Of a stretch of 5,986 bases of DNA, positions 3,640-5,986 are shown piece after piece; position 1 is the stretch's first letter; each line of letters starts with the position of its first letter. The notes under the pieces are model-generated. The model was not told where the DNA came from and made no database searches. It was given only the letters and a program-made list of their open reading frames with translations. This DNA is from Candidatus Faecalibacterium faecipullorum. Its GTDB lineage: Bacteria > Bacillota > Clostridia > Oscillospirales > Ruminococcaceae. The stretch lies in contig DWXX01000172.1 in assembly GCA_019118985.1 (NCBI GenBank), forward strand, positions 1 to 5,986. Direction: 5' to 3'. A program made the position numbers and the translations under genes.

Positions 3640-5871
3640 ATGCGCACTGCCACCCTGCTTACATCCGCACGGTTCGCCAAAGCCGGCGAAGCCTTCGCGC
3701 CCATCGCCCTGCCCCATACCTGGAACGCCAAAGACGGCCAGGACGGCGGCAACGACTACTGGCGCGGCGTCGGCACCTACGAGATCGACCTGCCCGACCC
3801 CACCGACGGCAAACGCCAGTTCATCGAGATCAAGGGCGCCAACCATGTCGCCGCCGTCTACTGCAACGGCCGGCTGATGGGCGAGCACAAGGGCGGGTTC
3901 TCCACCTTCCGCTTCGATTTGACCCCCGCCATGAAAAAGACCGGCAACGTCCTGCGGGTGGACGTCTCCAACGCTGTGTCCGACATCTACCCCCAGACCG
4001 CCGACTTCACCTTCTTCGGCGGGCTGTACCGCGAGGTCAGCTTCATCGAGACTGCCCCCGCCCACTTCGACCTGCTCAAGAGCGGCACCGAGGCCGTCTT
4101 TGTCACCCCCATCGTCTCGGGCACCACCCGGGTCGACCTCTTCCCGGTGGACGCCGCGGGCTGCACCGTCGCGGTCGATTTGAAGGACGCCGAGGGCAAC
4201 GTGGTCGCCTCCGGTTCGGCCGCCGCCGAGGCGCACACCGTCCTCACCCTCGCGGTCAAGAACCCCCACCTGTGGAACGGCATGGCCGACCCCTACTGCT
4301 ACACCGCCGAGGCGTCCATCCTCCGCGGCGACGAGGTGCTGGACACCGTCGCGGTGGACTACGGCTACCGCTCCTTCCACGTCGACCCCAACACCGGCTT
4401 CTGGCTCAACGGCAAAAACGTCCCGCTGCACGGCGTCGCCCGCCACCAGGACCGCCTCGACAAGGGCTGGGCCATCAGCCGCGCCGACCATGAGGAGGAC
4501 ATCGCCCTCATCAAGGAGGTGGGCGCCAACACCGTCCGCCTGGCCCACTACCAGCACGACCAGTACTTCTACGACCTGTGCGACCACACCGGCTTTGTGG
4601 TCTGGGCCGAGATCCCCTTCATCAGCCGCTTCATCCCCGGCAAGGAGGCCCACGACAACACCATCAGCCAGATGACCGAACTGGTGGCCCAGAACTACAA
4701 CCACCCCTCCATCTTCTTCTGGGGCATCTCCAACGAGATCCTGATCGGCAAGGACCGCGAGGACCTGCGCCAGAACCTGCGCGAGGTCAACGCCGTGGCC
4801 AAGACCCTCGACCCCAGCCGGATGACCACCATGGCCCAGGTCACCATGACCCCGATGGAGAGCGAGCACAACGTCATCACCGACGTCGAGAGCTACAACC
4901 ACTACTTCGGCTGGTACTTCGGCGAGGCCGCCGACAACGGCCCCTGGCTGGACAAGTTCCACGCCATCTACCCCGACCGCTGCCTGGGCGTCTCCGAGTA
5001 CGGCTCTGAGTGCATCCTCAAGTGGCACTCCGCCTACCCCGAGAACCACGACTATACCGAGGAGTACGCCACCGAGTACCACCACGATATGCTCAAGACC
5101 TTCTCCACCCGGCCCTACCTGTGGGCCACCCATGTCTGGAACATGTTCGACTTCGCCGCCGACGGCCGCGACGAGGGCGGCATCCAGGGCCGGAACAACA
5201 AGGGCCTCGTCACCTACGACCGCAAGGTCAAAAAGGACCCCTTCTACGTCTACCAGGCGTACTGGACCACCGAGCCGATGGTCCACATCAGCGGCAGCCG
5301 CTTTGTGGACCGCGCCCCCGGCGAGCGGACCATCACCGTCTACACCAACTGCCCCGCCGTCACCCTGACGGTCAACGGCGCCGAAGTCGCCACCCTCGAC
5401 GCGGTCGACCACTGCGCCGTCTTTAAGGACGTCGCCCTCGCCGACGGCGCCAACACCGTCACCGCCCGCTGCGGCGATGTGTCGGACACCGCCGCCTTCA
5501 ACGGCGTGGCCGAGCACAACTACGCCTACGACCTGCCCGAGGGCAACGACGCCGCCAACTGGTTCGACGACCCCAAGGCCCGCGAGGCCCGCAAGCCCCT
5601 CAACTATCCCGAGGGCTTCTACTCCATCAAGGACAAGGTGGTCGACCTGATGGCCAACAGCGAGACCGCCGCCGTCATCAAGGACGTCATCGACACCTTC
5701 GCCCACAGCAGCATGATGAGCATGATGAACAGCGACAAGGACGACAACAGCGACGGCGGCATCATGGGCACCATGCGTCTTGCCGACATGATGAAGATGG
5801 CCGGCCGTTCCTTCTCGGCCGACGTCAAGCGGCAGGTCAACGAAGCCCTGACCAAGATCAAGAAGGGCTGA
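3640..5871 (+). CDS. Glycoside hydrolase family 2 beta-galactosidase, cytoplasmic
   Basis: Predicted 743 residues without a signal peptide. The N-terminal sugar-binding domain (about 1-160) carries LPHTWNAKDGQDGG (24-37). An immunoglobulin-like domain (about 165-245) follows, then a TIM barrel (about 250-545) beginning with the GH2 block NGKNVPLHGVARHQD (257-271). The acid/base is E366, in HPSIFFWGISNE. The probable nucleophile is E453 in SEYGSE. The block WNMFDFAADGRDEGG (500-514) and GLVTYDRK (522-529) are typical of short GH2 beta-galactosidases. A second beta-sandwich covers about 548-624, and a tail about 625-743. The family removes terminal beta-linked sugars, typically galactose from lactose or host- or plant-derived oligosaccharides. 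Exact specificity cannot be read here; a beta-glucuronidase or other GH2 activity is less likely but possible. The gene is monocistronic as far as visible, with its own promoter and terminator. Third positions are strongly C/G-rich, unlike the AT-rich parts of the upstream cassette, and suggest high expression. The Met-rich region 692-720 is odd. Confidence 0.92.
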   Translation: MRTATLLTSARFAKAGEAFAPIALPHTWNAKDGQDGGNDYWRGVGTYEIDLPDPTDGKRQFIEIKGANHVAAVYCNGRLMGEHKGGFSTFRFDLTPAMKKTGNVLRVDVSNAVSDIYPQTADFTFFGGLYREVSFIETAPAHFDLLKSGTEAVFVTPIVSGTTRVDLFPVDAAGCTVAVDLKDAEGNVVASGSAAAEAHTVLTLAVKNPHLWNGMADPYCYTAEASILRGDEVLDTVAVDYGYRSFHVDPNTGFWLNGKNVPLHGVARHQDRLDKGWAISRADHEEDIALIKEVGANTVRLAHYQHDQYFYDLCDHTGFVVWAEIPFISRFIPGKEAHDNTISQMTELVAQNYNHPSIFFWGISNEILIGKDREDLRQNLREVNAVAKTLDPSRMTTMAQVTMTPMESEHNVITDVESYNHYFGWYFGEAADNGPWLDKFHAIYPDRCLGVSEYGSECILKWHSAYPENHDYTEEYATEYHHDMLKTFSTRPYLWATHVWNMFDFAADGRDEGGIQGRNNKGLVTYDRKVKKDPFYVYQAYWTTEPMVHISGSRFVDRAPGERTITVYTNCPAVTLTVNGAEVATLDAVDHCAVFKDVALADGANTVTARCGDVSDTAAFNGVAEHNYAYDLPEGNDAANWFDDPKAREARKPLNYPEGFYSIKDKVVDLMANSETAAVIKDVIDTFAHSSMMSMMNSDKDDNSDGGIMGTMRLADMMKMAGRSFSADVKRQVNEALTKIKKG

Positions 5872-5922
5872 TCTTCCTCACCGCCTCTCCATTTCACTTT
5901 CCTTTCTTTTCCATTCCCCAGC

Positions 5923-5960
5923 GGAAAGGGGCGCGCCTCGCAAAAGGCGCGCCCCTTTTC
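5923..5960 (+). terminator. Intrinsic terminator of the beta-galactosidase gene
   Basis: The arms 5923-5937 and 5946-5960 form a 15-bp stem with one G-U pair, including GGGGCGCGCC against GGCGCGCCCC and an A/T extension. The loop is TCGCAAAA. The stem runs into CCTTTTCCCATTTT, so the T-rich tract is interrupted but the hairpin is very strong. It starts about 50 nt after the stop codon. Confidence 0.85.
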
Positions 5961-5986
5961 CCATTTTACCCCCAAAAATGTCCCAG

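Noticed and set aside
3544..5706. Open frame of about 720 codons on the minus strand, opposite the beta-galactosidase
   Set aside because: It mirrors a real GH2 gene whose strong C/G third-position bias removes antisense stops. The product is low-complexity (Val, Gly, Asp, Ala) with no recognisable domain or convincing start signal.

Overview
The window looks like a chromosomal segment of a GC-rich Gram-positive gut anaerobe of the Clostridia. Oscillospiraceae/Ruminococcaceae, in the neighbourhood of Faecalibacterium, Subdoligranulum or Gemmiger, is the best guess. This rests on three things: an LPxTG-type protein with its sortase, a cytoplasmic GH2 beta-galactosidase with very C-rich third codon positions, and AGGAG-type ribosome binding sites. 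The taxonomic placement is inference from style, not from a search. All five supported genes lie on the + strand.

Region 1 (about 1-122) is an AT-rich leader with a perfect 12-bp palindrome and a TATACT hexamer, but no visible coding sequence. Region 2 (123-3421) is a tight four-gene cell-envelope cassette that ends in a strong intrinsic terminator (3425-3480). Its genes are: a polytopic O-antigen ligase/polymerase-like membrane protein (123-1496); 4 nt later, a membrane-anchored zinc N-acetylmuramoyl-L-alanine amidase of the Amidase_2/PGRP fold (1501-2169); 36 nt later, a small secreted Pro/Glu-repeat protein with a C-terminal LPQTS sorting signal (2206-2790); and, overlapping it by 20 nt, a membrane-anchored sortase (2771-3421). 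The layout suggests one transcript. All four products act at or outside the cytoplasmic membrane: a glycan-polymer enzyme, a wall-opening enzyme, a wall-anchored spacer protein, and the transpeptidase that probably anchors it.

Region 3 (3481-3639) is a regulatory intergenic stretch. It holds two similar GTAAAA-type repeats 30 bp apart, an extended -10 promoter (TGaTATACT), a small leader hairpin and a strong AAAGGAG ribosome binding site. Region 4 (3640-5871) is a separately transcribed GH2 beta-galactosidase with both catalytic glutamates and an unusual Met-rich C-terminal tail. It is followed by a 15-bp-stem terminator (5923-5960).

Base composition is uneven inside the envelope cassette. 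The first ~475 nt of the ligase-like gene and the first ~280 nt of the surface-protein gene are about 37-48% GC in the lines I counted. The rest of those genes is about 60%, and the beta-galactosidase about 67%. The most interesting reading is a compact, partly mosaic cassette in which a Wzy_C-type enzyme, an amidase and a private sortase/substrate pair work together. That functional link is a hypothesis from gene order, not something the sequence proves.
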